Source: an uncultured Alphaproteobacteria bacterium
GTDB lineage: Bacteria; Pseudomonadota; Alphaproteobacteria; UBA7879; VGCX01
Assembly (NCBI GenBank): GCA_913061155.1
Contig: CAJXSI010000013.1
Span: 1-33,479 of the forward strand
DNA length: 33,479 bases
Direction of reading: 5' to 3'
Every line of letters starts with the position of its first letter. Within the stretch, counting starts at the first letter, position 1. The position numbers were made by a program, and so were the translations under genes. The notes under the pieces are model-generated. The model made no database searches and was not told where the DNA came from. It saw only the letters and a program-made list of their open reading frames with translations. Positions 8,297-16,143 of the stretch are shown piece by piece.

Positions 8297-8965
8297 ATGT
8301 TAAAGAATTTATGCTTCGTTTTTTTTACCCTTTTTATTTTACAAACATCTGATGCCTTTTCAGCCCAAAAAGGATATATCTCTATTGCAAAAAAAGATCC
8401 AAGACTGGAAGAAGTCTTTAAAGATTTAAAACTAATTAGGGATAGCCTTCCTTATTTTTCAAACAAAGAAAATGACAAGGCCAATGCCAATGTTAATATA
8501 GAAGACGACGTGACCAATGCCATGTATGACTTACAAAAATTTTTCAGCAACAGTGGTCAAGATGATCCTGAATTTTATTATATTTTTCAAAATGCCCGGG
8601 ACAATCTTACAGAAACCGAAGTTGAATCAATTTTAAGACAGGCAGGCATGTTTAAGGAAAAGACTGACCCCATTTCTGGAAAGACATCTTTAGGAATTGA
8701 AAATGTCCCTGGATATGCTGACCATGATTACGGAAAAAATAAAAAATGGCGGGCCCATATTGCCCTGATCTTAGCCTTTCAATCAGAAGTCATTCAATAC
8801 ATGCGCTATTTAATGAATACGTTGACAAATATGGGGGTTCGTACCTTTATTTCTGATTCTGACAAAGAAATAACCCTTCGTCCTTTAAGTAACGCCCTAC
8901 ACGAAGCCATCGAAAATGTTAATTCCCTTAAAAAACATCTGTTAACCGTAGAAGATGAAAAATAA
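8297..8965 (+). CDS. Exported protein of unknown function
   Basis: The ATG at 8297 is chosen because AGGAG precedes it by six bases and it opens directly into a signal peptide (MLKNLCFVFFTLFILQTSDAFSA). An in-frame ATG 69 bp upstream lies inside a terminator. The protein has 222 residues, mostly polar helices, with no Cys in the mature part. Segments such as DPRLEEVFKDLKLIRDSLPYF and HIALILAFQSEVIQYMRYLM suggest amphipathic helices. I recognise no family. It is the third exported unknown in a row, but the three do not resemble one another. Confidence 0.7.
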   Translation: MLKNLCFVFFTLFILQTSDAFSAQKGYISIAKKDPRLEEVFKDLKLIRDSLPYFSNKENDKANANVNIEDDVTNAMYDLQKFFSNSGQDDPEFYYIFQNARDNLTETEVESILRQAGMFKEKTDPISGKTSLGIENVPGYADHDYGKNKKWRAHIALILAFQSEVIQYMRYLMNTLTNMGVRTFISDSDKEITLRPLSNALHEAIENVNSLKKHLLTVEDEK

Positions 8966-9075
8966 ATTACTTAAAACATTTCACATATTTTTCATACCGT
9001 CTTGCACGTAAAAATTCTTATTACAAAAATTCAAATTAAATGATAAATTAAGCAAAATTCATAAGGTATGTTGAA

Positions 9076-10290
9076 ATGAAACAATTAATCGGATCTATTT
9101 GCTTGGTTGCCGGCACATCTATTGGTGTTGGAACATTGGCCTTGCCCATCACCCTAAGTCAATTGGGTATTATCAATACACTTTGGTATATGGCCATCGT
9201 GTGGGGCGTTATGTATTTTTCAGCCATCGTCAGCCTTGAATTAAACCTACGGGTTGGCAAAGGCCTACCGCTGGGAAATCTTGGGAAATATTTCAGTGGC
9301 CATATGGCACAATTAATCGGAAATATAAGTCTTGTTTTATTAATGTATGCCTTACTATCCGCCTATTTCAGTGCGGGTACCTCCGTTACATACAAAATTC
9401 TGCAATCATTTGGCTTTGATATGTCCAAAGGCATTGTTAATAAACTTTATCTTTCTGTTAATTTTATTATTCTATGCTTTCATTTAAAATGGATTGATCA
9501 AATTAACCGGGTTCTGTTTTATGGCCTTGTTGGCATCATGATTATTGTATCCTGCGCTTTTCTGATGGATGTGGACCCTGTCTACCTGCCCCTTTGGGAA
9601 GAATCCACCAATCAATTAAAACCTTGGACAAAGATAACCCCCATTATGTTCACGGCCTTTGGCTTTCAGGTTATTTTCCATACACTGACAAATTACTGTA
9701 ATAGGGACAAAGTTAAATTAAAGCGCGCCTTTTTTTGGGGAAGTTCCCTGACAGCCCTTATATACCTTTTTTGGACAGGCAGTATTCTTGGTGTTCTATA
9801 TAAACATGACCCTGTAATTTATTCAAAAATGTTAACAAGCAGTATTGATATAACAGAGCTGATGACAGCGCTGTCCAATATTATTGCCTGGGGGAACCTG
9901 CGCCTGTTATTCTGGGCGATTATCAGCTTGGCCGTCATAACATCCTTTATCGGTGTTGGTATTGGCTTAAGCACCGCCTTGGAAAGTATTCTTAAATGGC
10001 CTGCGAAAACCCCTGCGCGTCTGAAATATATTATCAGCACTTTGTTGGCTGTTTTACCGGCTTATTTTATTGCAACAAATTATCAAGATATCTTTATTGG
10101 GGCCTTAAGTTTTGCGGGCATGATCTTGGCTGTGATTGCCTTAATCTTGCCTTTGTATTTATTGATAAAATCAAATCAACAAAATCCAAAAGTCTTTTAT
10201 AAAATCACCCAAAACCCTGTTGCCATTGCCTTTGGTTTTGTCTTTGCCTTTTGGGTTATCGGATGTGAGATTTTGAATTTGATGTCATAA
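9076..10290 (+). CDS. Aromatic amino acid permease (HAAAP/TyrP-Mtr family)
   Basis: The 404-residue, roughly 11-segment membrane protein opens with KQLIGSICLVAGTSIGVGTLALP, the GTSIGxGxLALP signature of the hydroxy/aromatic amino acid permeases TyrP, Mtr and TnaB. These are inner-membrane proton symporters for tyrosine or tryptophan. Length is close to the E. coli members (about 400-415). Substrate cannot be chosen between Tyr and Trp from sequence alone. It is a single gene that ends at a terminator shared with convergent mltG. An import route for aromatic amino acids fits a nutrient-scavenging lifestyle. Confidence 0.85.
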   Translation: MKQLIGSICLVAGTSIGVGTLALPITLSQLGIINTLWYMAIVWGVMYFSAIVSLELNLRVGKGLPLGNLGKYFSGHMAQLIGNISLVLLMYALLSAYFSAGTSVTYKILQSFGFDMSKGIVNKLYLSVNFIILCFHLKWIDQINRVLFYGLVGIMIIVSCAFLMDVDPVYLPLWEESTNQLKPWTKITPIMFTAFGFQVIFHTLTNYCNRDKVKLKRAFFWGSSLTALIYLFWTGSILGVLYKHDPVIYSKMLTSSIDITELMTALSNIIAWGNLRLLFWAIISLAVITSFIGVGIGLSTALESILKWPAKTPARLKYIISTLLAVLPAYFIATNYQDIFIGALSFAGMILAVIALILPLYLLIKSNQQNPKVFYKITQNPVAIAFGFVFAFWVIGCEILNLMS

Positions 10291-10314
10291 AAAAAGCCCC
10301 AAACCTGGGGCTTT
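10288..10314. terminator. Bidirectional terminator between the permease gene and mltG
   Basis: AAAGCCCCA / TGGGGCTTT form a 9-bp stem with an AACC loop. In the minus direction the stem runs into a long T stretch, so it ends mltG well. In the plus direction the tail is TTTCTT, weaker but usable for the permease gene. Confidence 0.85.
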
Positions 10315-10315
10315 C

Positions 10316-11356
10316 TTAGTTCTTCTTAATAGCTTTTCTGGACCGAAGTTTTTTGACCAATGCTTTGATATGTTTTTTGTGATCCTTGAATTCTTTGGTA
10401 AAGACATGCCCGCCTTTTCCATCGGCCACAAAGAATAAAGCATCTGTTTCAGCTGGGTGAACCAAAACAGCTTCTAATGCGGCTTGGGACGGGGCAGCAA
10501 TAGGCGTTGGAGGCAGACCATTAATGCGATAGGTATTAAAAATATTATCACTGCGCATATCCTTACCTCTTAACCGCCGTTCCATAACCCCTGTTCCGTT
10601 TGTAAGGCCATAAATTGCCGTTGGGTCGGCTTGCAAGCGCATGCCTTTTTTCAGGCGATTCAGATAAACCCCTGCAATCATTGGCAATTCACGTTTCAGT
10701 AACGCTTCGCGTTCTACGATAGAAGCCAAAGTCAATGCTTCGAAAGGGGATGCAAACGGCAGACCTGGCTTCCTTTTATTCCAAAGATCTTTCAGAATTT
10801 TTTTCATTTCCTTTTGCATCACATGCACCAAGGTTGAATACCGCGTCCCCTTTGAAACAGTATACGTATCAGGGAACAGCGTTCCTTCCATGGGGTCGAT
10901 ATAATCATCTTTTGTTAAAAACGGTGCTTGTTCCATAATCAAGAATATTTGATGATTTGTCAGTCCCTCTGGGAACATAATTTTATAATAACGCCCTTTG
11001 GCATTGACAATCATATTGGTGATTTCTGCTGGGGTAATTCCTGGGTACAGAATATAATCCCCAGCTTTTAAATCCCCTTCAAGACCTTGAAAATAAACGC
11101 CGTATTCAAATAAAGATTCCGACCGGATAATACCCTGTTTATATAGCTTGCTGGAAATATCAGAAAGGGTTCGCCCGCGACGAACTTCAAAATTTAATTC
11201 TTCTGTTAACGGGCCTGAACTAAAAAAATAACCTGCAACCCCAAAAATAATATAAAGAAAAATCCCGACAAGAAATGTCGCAATACGCAAACTGATATCA
11301 TGTTCAAAGTGATATTTCAAAAATTTCCAGGTCTTTTTCCAATCCCGCAAAGTCAT
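10316..11356 (-). CDS. mltG: Endolytic peptidoglycan transglycosylase MltG
   Basis: MltG cuts nascent glycan strands in the inner membrane and helps set glycan length. The 346-residue protein has one membrane segment (about 24-46), a LysM-like region (about 52-118) and the YceG catalytic domain. The motif ASIVEREA (211-218) contains the catalytic Glu (E215, equivalent to the family Glu in SIVE). The conserved NTYRINGLPPTPIAAPS segment is present. Length is normal. In many alphaproteobacteria mltG directly follows fabF; here 1.2 kb of repeats intervenes, so it probably has its own promoter. The ribosome site AAGGGG is close to the ATG. Confidence 0.95.
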   Translation of the reverse strand: MTLRDWKKTWKFLKYHFEHDISLRIATFLVGIFLYIIFGVAGYFFSSGPLTEELNFEVRRGRTLSDISSKLYKQGIIRSESLFEYGVYFQGLEGDLKAGDYILYPGITPAEITNMIVNAKGRYYKIMFPEGLTNHQIFLIMEQAPFLTKDDYIDPMEGTLFPDTYTVSKGTRYSTLVHVMQKEMKKILKDLWNKRKPGLPFASPFEALTLASIVEREALLKRELPMIAGVYLNRLKKGMRLQADPTAIYGLTNGTGVMERRLRGKDMRSDNIFNTYRINGLPPTPIAAPSQAALEAVLVHPAETDALFFVADGKGGHVFTKEFKDHKKHIKALVKKLRSRKAIKKN

Positions 11357-11510
11357 TAGCCCCTTAGTGTTTGTTTTTATTGCTTTAGTAAGACTACCCT
11401 ATGTCTGCAAAAATTTAAACAGAAATCCTTTTAAAATATGACTTTCCAAGACATTAACCTTAATGTATTCCGGATTAAAGCGATGTTCACCGGAAACAAT
11501 TTTTGTCACA

Positions 11511-11531
11511 ATTCTGAATTTAGTTCAGAAT
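11511..11531. repeat. Degenerate palindromic repeat core
   Basis: ATTCTGAA / TTCAGAAT around TTTAG has the same layout as the intact ATTCCGGA / TCCGGAAT cores nearby with G/C to A/T changes. It looks like a decayed copy. Confidence 0.55.
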
Positions 11532-11579
11532 CCATGTATCTCTGACAGACAAGGTATCTGGGGTAAGCACCGCTGTGGA

Positions 11580-11730
11580 TTCCGGATCAAGTCCGGAATG
11601 ACAATGAAGAGGGTCTGTCTTTGCATAAAACCGTCGCCCTGATGCTTGACACCAAGGTCCAAGGCGGCATTCACCGGATGCAACTCGCCTGCTTTTAGAT
11701 TATGACTTGATCCCGGATCAAGTCCGGGAT
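11580..11730 (-). repeat. Left cluster of REP-like palindromic units (inverted orientation)
   Basis: It starts with the core TTCCGGATCAAGTCCGGAA (11580-11598) and ends with a longer GC core (11710-11730: ATCCCGGA, then TCAAG, then TCCGGGAT). A decayed core lies around 11636-11660. The spacers between cores, including GGGTCTGTCTTTGCATAA and the segment 11673-11706, are reverse complements of spacers in the right cluster. The cores are the REP-like palindromes common between genes in alphaproteobacteria. Confidence 0.85.
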
Positions 11731-11923
11731 GACAATGAAGGGGGGCTGGATAAAATTAACGGGAAATGGTATGCGTTTTACGCATGGATAAATAAGTCAG
11801 TTATTTCAGTTGGTTATTATAATTACTGTCCTGTAACCCGCATTAATTGGTTGGGCCTGTTTTGCCTAAGCCATGCGCATGTAGGTACTTTTTTAATAAA
11901 AAAATTATTTTTCGCGATTTTTC

Positions 11924-11942
11924 GTGCCTATTTTTTAGGCAC
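11924..11942. terminator. Hairpin in the unique centre of the repeat block
   Basis: GTGCCTA / TAGGCAC form a perfect 7-bp stem with a TTTTT loop. It is terminator-like but is followed only by TTTAA, and no gene ends nearby. Its role is unknown. Confidence 0.4.
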
Positions 11943-12061
11943 TTTAACGCAATTATGAAGCAAAGCGAAAAAACCCATTGGCTGAGGTTAACCATACTTG
12001 TGTCAATATGTCCAGATTTTGGGCGACTTTAACGGGAAACCTGGTAAAGAATGGGGCTGGA

Positions 12062-12468
12062 TTCTGGTGTCAAGCACCAGAATGACGAAATAAGATAGGG
12101 TCATCATAAACTAAAAGGCAGACGCGTCGAACTCGGTAACCTATGATCTGGACCCCGTGTCAAGTGCGGGGCGACGATTTCTATGCAAAGACAGATCCTC
12201 TCAATTGTCATTCCGGACTTGATCCGGAATCCAGTCATAATCTAAACGGCAGGCGGGTTGTATCCGGTGATTACGGCCCTGGATCCTGGTGTCAAGCACC
12301 AGAATGACGAGGTTTGGAGGGCTGTCATAAGATTAATGACGAATGATTATACCCCGGTGATCTTATACGTATCGTCGTCCCGGACTTGATCCGGAATCCA
12401 GTTATAAACTAAACGGCAGGCGGGTTGTGTCTGGTGAATCCCGCTCTGGGTCCCGCATCAAGTGCGGG
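12062..12468 (+). repeat. Right cluster of REP-like palindromic units
   Basis: Cores occur at 12062-12082 (TTCTGGTG ... CACCAGAA), 12153-12171 (CCCCGTGTCAAGTGCGGGG), 12211-12229 (TTCCGGACTTGATCCGGAA), 12284-12304 (CCTGGTG ... CACCAG), 12378-12396 and 12452-12468. Two spacer types alternate between them. The 60-bp stretches 12211-12270 and 12378-12437 are direct repeats with about five differences by eye. Confidence 0.88.
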
Positions 12469-12548
12469 GTAATAAAGTGAGAGGGAGTCGTATGGAACAA
12501 AGAGATGGGTTCGTCATCCAATTCGTAAACTTATACACAGGATGATAA

Positions 12549-12571
12549 ATTCTTGTCGATCGACCAAGAAT
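12549..12571 (-). terminator. Possible terminator downstream of fabF
   Basis: ATTCTTG / CAAGAAT form a 7-bp stem about 13 bp after the fabF stop, with a self-complementary TCGATCGA in the loop. On the minus strand a short T-rich stretch (TTTATC) follows. The U tract is weak, so termination may be partial. Confidence 0.45.
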
Positions 12572-12583
12572 CAGGGTGATAAG

Positions 12584-13861
12584 TTACTTAAATTCTGTAA
12601 AGATCAAGCTGGCGTTTGTTCCCCCAAATCCAAATGAATTTGAAAGTGTTGCTTTGATTTTGCGTTCTTTTGCTTTCAACGGAACAAGATCAATGCCTTC
12701 TGTTCCTTCTGATGGATTATATAGGTTTAATGTTGGCGGCACAATTTGGTTTTGCAAAGCTTTAATACAGAAAATTGCCTCAACAGCCCCCGCAGCCCCC
12801 AACAAATGTCCCGTTGATGACTTTGTTGATGACATGGAAAAGCCATCTAGTTTATTTTCAAATAATTTTTTTATCGCTGTAATTTCAATCATATCACCCT
12901 TAGGTGTTGACGTCCCATGGGCGTTAATATAATCGATATCTTCCACATTTAACTTGGCACTACGCAAAGCACCTTTCATGGCTCTGTAAGCCCCATCGCC
13001 ATCTTCAGCTGGTGCTGTCACGTGATAGGCATCGCCAGAAAGTCCATACCCAGAAACTTCACAATAAATTTTGGCCCCACGCTTTTTCGCGTGTTCCAAT
13101 TCTTCCAGAACAAGAACCCCTGCCCCTTCGCCCATAACGAAACCATCGCGGCCTTCATCCCATGGACGAGACCCAGCTGTGGGGTCATCATTATACTTTG
13201 TTGACAGGGCGCGAATGGCTGAAAATCCACTCATCCCTAAACGACCAACGCAAGCTTCTGTCCCGCCAGCCAACATAACATCAGCGTCGTCTAATTGAAT
13301 TAGACGTGCAGCATCCCCAATCGCATGCGCCCCTGTCGAACAAGCTGTCACAACAGAGTGATTTGGGCCTCTAAAGCCATGACGAATGGAAACATTCCCA
13401 GATGCTTCATTAATCAAAGAAGAAATAATGAAATAAGGGCTGACACGCCGTGGTCCCTTTTCATGCAAAGCAACAGCATTTTCATAGATATTATCTAAAC
13501 CGCCAATACCTGCACCGATTAAAACACCTGTGCGTTCTTGGGCTTCTCTGTCGATTGCTTTCCAACCTGAATCTGCAACGGCTTCTTCCGAAGCCGCAAT
13601 TGCATGGGCAATAAACCGACCCATTTTGCGTTGATTTTTGGGTTCTATCATTGAATCAAGATTTAACAAGCCTCTGCTTGCCGCATCTTCATCCTTTGAT
13701 TCAGGAACTTCCCCTGCAATTTGGCAAGCAAGGTCATCAGACCGACATAGCTGAATTTTTCCAATCCCGGATTCTGAATTAATCAATTTTTTCCACGAAT
13801 GGTCAACCCCGTATGCTAAGGGGCTAACAAGTCCAATACCTGTAACTACAACGCGTCTCAT
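12584..13861 (-). CDS. fabF: 3-oxoacyl-[acyl-carrier-protein] synthase II
   Basis: FabF condenses malonyl-ACP with acyl-ACP in fatty acid elongation in the cytoplasm. The 425-residue protein carries the full catalytic triad of condensing enzymes: Cys174 in TACSTGAHA, His315 in NAHGTSTP and His352 in STGHLLGAAGA. The glycine-rich C-terminal FGFGGTNASLIF is intact. Length is normal. It follows acpP by 35 bp on the same strand, the usual acpP-fabF pair, and shares its promoter. Confidence 0.98.
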   Translation of the reverse strand: MRRVVVTGIGLVSPLAYGVDHSWKKLINSESGIGKIQLCRSDDLACQIAGEVPESKDEDAASRGLLNLDSMIEPKNQRKMGRFIAHAIAASEEAVADSGWKAIDREAQERTGVLIGAGIGGLDNIYENAVALHEKGPRRVSPYFIISSLINEASGNVSIRHGFRGPNHSVVTACSTGAHAIGDAARLIQLDDADVMLAGGTEACVGRLGMSGFSAIRALSTKYNDDPTAGSRPWDEGRDGFVMGEGAGVLVLEELEHAKKRGAKIYCEVSGYGLSGDAYHVTAPAEDGDGAYRAMKGALRSAKLNVEDIDYINAHGTSTPKGDMIEITAIKKLFENKLDGFSMSSTKSSTGHLLGAAGAVEAIFCIKALQNQIVPPTLNLYNPSEGTEGIDLVPLKAKERKIKATLSNSFGFGGTNASLIFTEFK

Positions 13862-13896
13862 AACCTTATTTTACCTGCCTTAAAAAGCTGTTTTAA

Positions 13897-14133
13897 TTAA
13901 TTAGCTTTTTCAATAAAACTTACAGCATCTTTGATTGTTTGAATTTTTTCTGCTGCATCATCTGGAATTTCAACATCAAATTCTTCTTCGAATGCCATAA
14001 CAAGTTCCACTGTGTCTAAGCTATCAAAACCAAGATCATCAATAAAACTGGCATCGCTTGTAATCTTTTTACTTTGATCGCTAAGCTTTTCAGATACAAT
14101 TTTAACTACTCTTTCTTCAATAGTGTTTGACAT
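13897..14133 (-). CDS. acpP: Acyl carrier protein
   Basis: ACP carries growing acyl chains on a phosphopantetheine arm and also feeds lipid A synthesis. The 78-residue acidic protein has the attachment motif FDSLDTVE with Ser38, and the usual four-helix pattern ([27 protein letters not shown]). The ribosome site AAAAAGGAAAAAAC precedes ATG. It is the first gene of the acpP-fabF unit. Confidence 0.98.
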   Translation of the reverse strand: MSNTIEERVVKIVSEKLSDQSKKITSDASFIDDLGFDSLDTVELVMAFEEEFDVEIPDDAAEKIQTIKDAVSFIEKAN

Positions 14134-14185
14134 GTTTTTTCCTTTTTATTATCAAAATCTTAAAATAAGCAATATTTGTCTTGGT

Positions 14186-14214
14186 ATCATAAAGTTTTAA
14201 ACTTGACTAGTTAA
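14186..14214 (-). promoter_or_regulatory. Putative promoter for acpP-fabF
   Basis: Read on the minus strand: -35 TTAACT (14214-14209), a 17-bp spacer and -10 TATGAT (14191-14186), about 50 bp before the acpP start. The -10 matches the consensus at five of six bases and the -35 at four of six. Confidence 0.45.
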
Positions 14215-14279
14215 AAAATGATTTTCAAAGACATATACCCAAAAATAACGGTGTCTTAAAAACCAGAATTTAACCCTAG

Positions 14280-14570
14280 TCACCCAACAAAAGGGCAATA
14301 TTTTGTAATGGGACGATCCCGATCATTTTTGGCATACATCAAGGCTGTTTGCAAAATACGTTCGTCTTCAATCCCTTTGGCCTTGCGGGTTTTTTTGATC
14401 TGTTCAAGATATTCCACGGCCTTAGGTGTCAAGCTTATTCGGACATAACAGGCATGTTCAACAAGGCTAAAAGGAAACCATTGTGGATCTTTTAACAAGG
14501 TACGAAGACCATCTTCAATAACATCTACGTATCGTTTGAACGCCACAGGAATTTTTATAATGTATTCCAT
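14280..14570 (-). CDS. Small protein of unknown function
   Basis: This 96-residue protein (MEYIIKIPVAFKRYVDVIED...) has an intact frame and an AAGG ribosome site before ATG 14570. The segment RISLTPKAVEYLEQIKKTRK followed by DERILQTALMYAK suggests a strand and two helices, loosely like small DNA-binding or antitoxin proteins, but no family is recognised. No partner gene that would make a toxin-antitoxin pair is adjacent: trxA lies upstream behind its own terminator and acpP downstream. Two direct repeats lie in its upstream region. Confidence 0.65.
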   Translation of the reverse strand: MEYIIKIPVAFKRYVDVIEDGLRTLLKDPQWFPFSLVEHACYVRISLTPKAVEYLEQIKKTRKAKGIEDERILQTALMYAKNDRDRPITKYCPFVG

Positions 14571-14588
14571 ACCTTAACCTTTCTTACA

Positions 14589-14626
14589 GTCAAGTAAGCC
14601 GTTATTCCCCTTTGGTTGTCAAGTAA
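14589..14626 (-). repeat. Two direct copies of TTACTTGAC upstream of the 14570 gene
   Basis: GTCAAGTAA on the plus strand occurs at 14589-14597 and 14618-14626, a 29-bp period. Read toward the small gene they give TTACTTGAC twice, 19 and 48 bp before its ATG. The upstream copy includes a perfect -35 hexamer TTGACA, but no matching -10 was seen. Operator sites are a possibility. Confidence 0.4.
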
Positions 14627-14641
14627 ACTATTACCTATAAC

Positions 14642-14668
14642 GAAAGCCGCACGTACTGTGCGGCTTTC
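14642..14668 (-). terminator. Terminator hairpin of trxA
   Basis: GAAAGCCGCAC / GTGCGGCTTTC form a perfect 11-bp stem with a five-base loop, 18 bp after the trxA stop. The U tract is short (TTTC, GTTA), but the stem is strong. Confidence 0.7.
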
Positions 14669-14685
14669 ATCTTGCAAACAAAGTA

Positions 14686-15009
14686 TTAAAGACTTTGAAT
14701 CCAGTCTTTTAACGTCGTTTCGGGCAGAACGCCTGTTCTGGACCCAACCACTTGACCGTTTTTAAAAACCATCAAAGTTGGAACCCCGCGCACACCCAAG
14801 CTGGCTGGTGTATCTGGATTGGAATCAATATCCAACTTAACGATTTTAACTGTTTCGCCAATGTCCTCGTTCACTTTATCAATAATCGGGGAAAGCATGC
14901 GACATGGGCCACACCAAGGCGCCCAAAAATCAACCAATACTGGCTTGTCTGATTTCAATACTTCTGTTTCAAAGTTACTGTCTGTTGCATTTATGATTGT
15001 GTTGGCCAT
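14686..15009 (-). CDS. trxA: Thioredoxin
   Basis: Thioredoxin is the cytoplasmic disulfide reductant recycled by thioredoxin reductase. The 107-residue protein has the active site WCGPC (Cys33, Cys36) after the VDFWAPW strand, and the cis-Pro segment RGVPTLMVFKNG. No signal peptide. It is divergent from trxB with a 163-bp shared control region, so both halves of the thioredoxin system sit back to back. Confidence 0.98.
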   Translation of the reverse strand: MANTIINATDSNFETEVLKSDKPVLVDFWAPWCGPCRMLSPIIDKVNEDIGETVKIVKLDIDSNPDTPASLGVRGVPTLMVFKNGQVVGSRTGVLPETTLKDWIQSL

Positions 15010-15048
15010 TTATGTGTCCTTAAATTTATTTATTACTTACTGAACTTT

Positions 15049-15077
15049 AAAATATTAGATCGACAGCGTCTTTACAA
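15049..15077 (-). promoter_or_regulatory. Putative trxA promoter
   Basis: Read on the minus strand: -35 TTGTAA (15077-15072), 17-bp spacer, -10 TATTTT (15054-15049), 40 bp before the trxA ATG. The hexamers are moderate matches. Confidence 0.35.
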
Positions 15078-15110
15078 GAAAAATAAGTTCAATTTTTACT
15101 GAACATAGAA

Positions 15111-15140
15111 TTGATTTTCGATTCATAAGTCTGTTATAAA
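15111..15140 (+). promoter_or_regulatory. Putative trxB promoter
   Basis: -35 TTGATT (15111-15116), 18-bp spacer and -10 TATAAA (15135-15140), 32 bp before the trxB ATG. Just upstream GTTCA and TGAAC form a small inverted repeat (15087-15104). Confidence 0.5.
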
Positions 15141-15172
15141 TAAATATCAATTTTTTCATTAAGGGATTATCT

Positions 15173-16108
15173 ATGGCTGACCAAAAGAAAACTGACTTAT
15201 TAATTATCGGAAGCGGACCTGCAGGATACACCGCAGCAATTTATGCCGCCCGGGCAGGCTTAAACCCTGTATTGGTAACAGGGGCAGAACCAGGGGGTCA
15301 ACTTATGATCACGACAGATGTTGAAAACTATCCTGGCTATGAAAATGCCATCCAAGGCCCTTGGTTGATGGAACAAATGGAAAAACAAGCCAAGAACGTT
15401 GGGACCGAAATTATTTTTGACTACATTAATACTGTTGATTTTTCCAAGACCCCTTTCACCTGTAAGGGGGATATTAATGAATATGTGGCAAAGGCTGTTA
15501 TCGTCTGCACAGGGGCCAAAGCCCGCTGGCTTGGACTGGAAAGTGAAGAAAAATTCAAAGGGTTTGGCGTTTCTGCCTGCGCAACTTGTGATGGGATTTT
15601 CTTTAAAGGCCAAGATGTGGCTGTTATCGGCGGGGGGAATTCCGCTGTTGAAGAGGCCATTTATCTTTCAAAAATTTGCAATTCCGTTACGTTGATCCAC
15701 CGTCGCGATAAATTGCGGTCTGAAAAAGTTTTACAAGATAAACTTTTGAACACCAAAAATATTAAAGTTGAGTGGAACCATGAACTGGATGAAGTTCTTG
15801 GAAAAGATGGGCCAAAAGCAGTGACAGGCCTGCGCCTAAAAAGCACCCTAGACAGCAAAACAAAAGAAATCAAAGTAGATGGATTATTTGTTGCCATTGG
15901 ACACGATCCTGCAACAGAAATATTCAAAGGCAAACTGGATATGGATTCAGAAGGGTACCTTGTGGTTGAAAAAGGTGGCACAAAAACAAGTGTCAAAGGT
16001 ATTTTTGCTGCCGGAGATGTTCAAGACAAAGTATACCGTCAAGCTGTAACCGCAGCAGGCCAAGGATGCATGGCCGCACTTGAGGTTGAAAAGTTTTTAC
16101 AAGAATGA
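15173..16108 (+). CDS. trxB: Thioredoxin-disulfide reductase
   Basis: This NADPH-dependent flavoenzyme reduces thioredoxin. The 311 residues show the FAD site GSGPAGYTAA (13-22), the redox pair CATC (Cys136, Cys139) followed by D140, the NADP site GGGNSAVEEA and the C-terminal FAD motif AAGDVQDKVYRQ. Length is that of the low-molecular-weight family. The ribosome site AAGGGA precedes ATG. It heads a run of six same-strand genes ending at sucD with gaps of 35 bp or less. Confidence 0.97.
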   Translation: MADQKKTDLLIIGSGPAGYTAAIYAARAGLNPVLVTGAEPGGQLMITTDVENYPGYENAIQGPWLMEQMEKQAKNVGTEIIFDYINTVDFSKTPFTCKGDINEYVAKAVIVCTGAKARWLGLESEEKFKGFGVSACATCDGIFFKGQDVAVIGGGNSAVEEAIYLSKICNSVTLIHRRDKLRSEKVLQDKLLNTKNIKVEWNHELDEVLGKDGPKAVTGLRLKSTLDSKTKEIKVDGLFVAIGHDPATEIFKGKLDMDSEGYLVVEKGGTKTSVKGIFAAGDVQDKVYRQAVTAAGQGCMAALEVEKFLQE

Positions 16109-16143
16109 TATTGTCAAATCAAATTAATTTATAAGGGGTTAAC

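Larger units (their letters stand above)
11357..12583. other. 1.2-kb gene-free block of mosaic palindromic repeats
   Basis: No credible gene is found; short open frames here run through the repeats and lack family similarity. The block consists of a left repeat cluster (about 11580-11730), a largely unique centre (11736-12060) and a right cluster (12062-12468) whose units are inverted relative to the left. It sits between mltG and fabF, which are adjacent in many relatives, so it looks like an insertion or repeat expansion. Confidence 0.8.

Noticed and set aside
11707-12032. Short plus-strand open frames (83 and 61 codons) in the repeat block
   Set aside because: They run through palindromic repeats, lack ribosome sites and show no protein-like composition.
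11580-12468. CRISPR array or insertion sequence
   Set aside because: Cores vary in sequence and spacing, spacers are themselves repeated, and no transposase or cas gene is present.
14280-14570. Toxin-antitoxin module
   Set aside because: Only one small gene is present; no partner frame lies beside it and the similarity to antitoxins is too loose.
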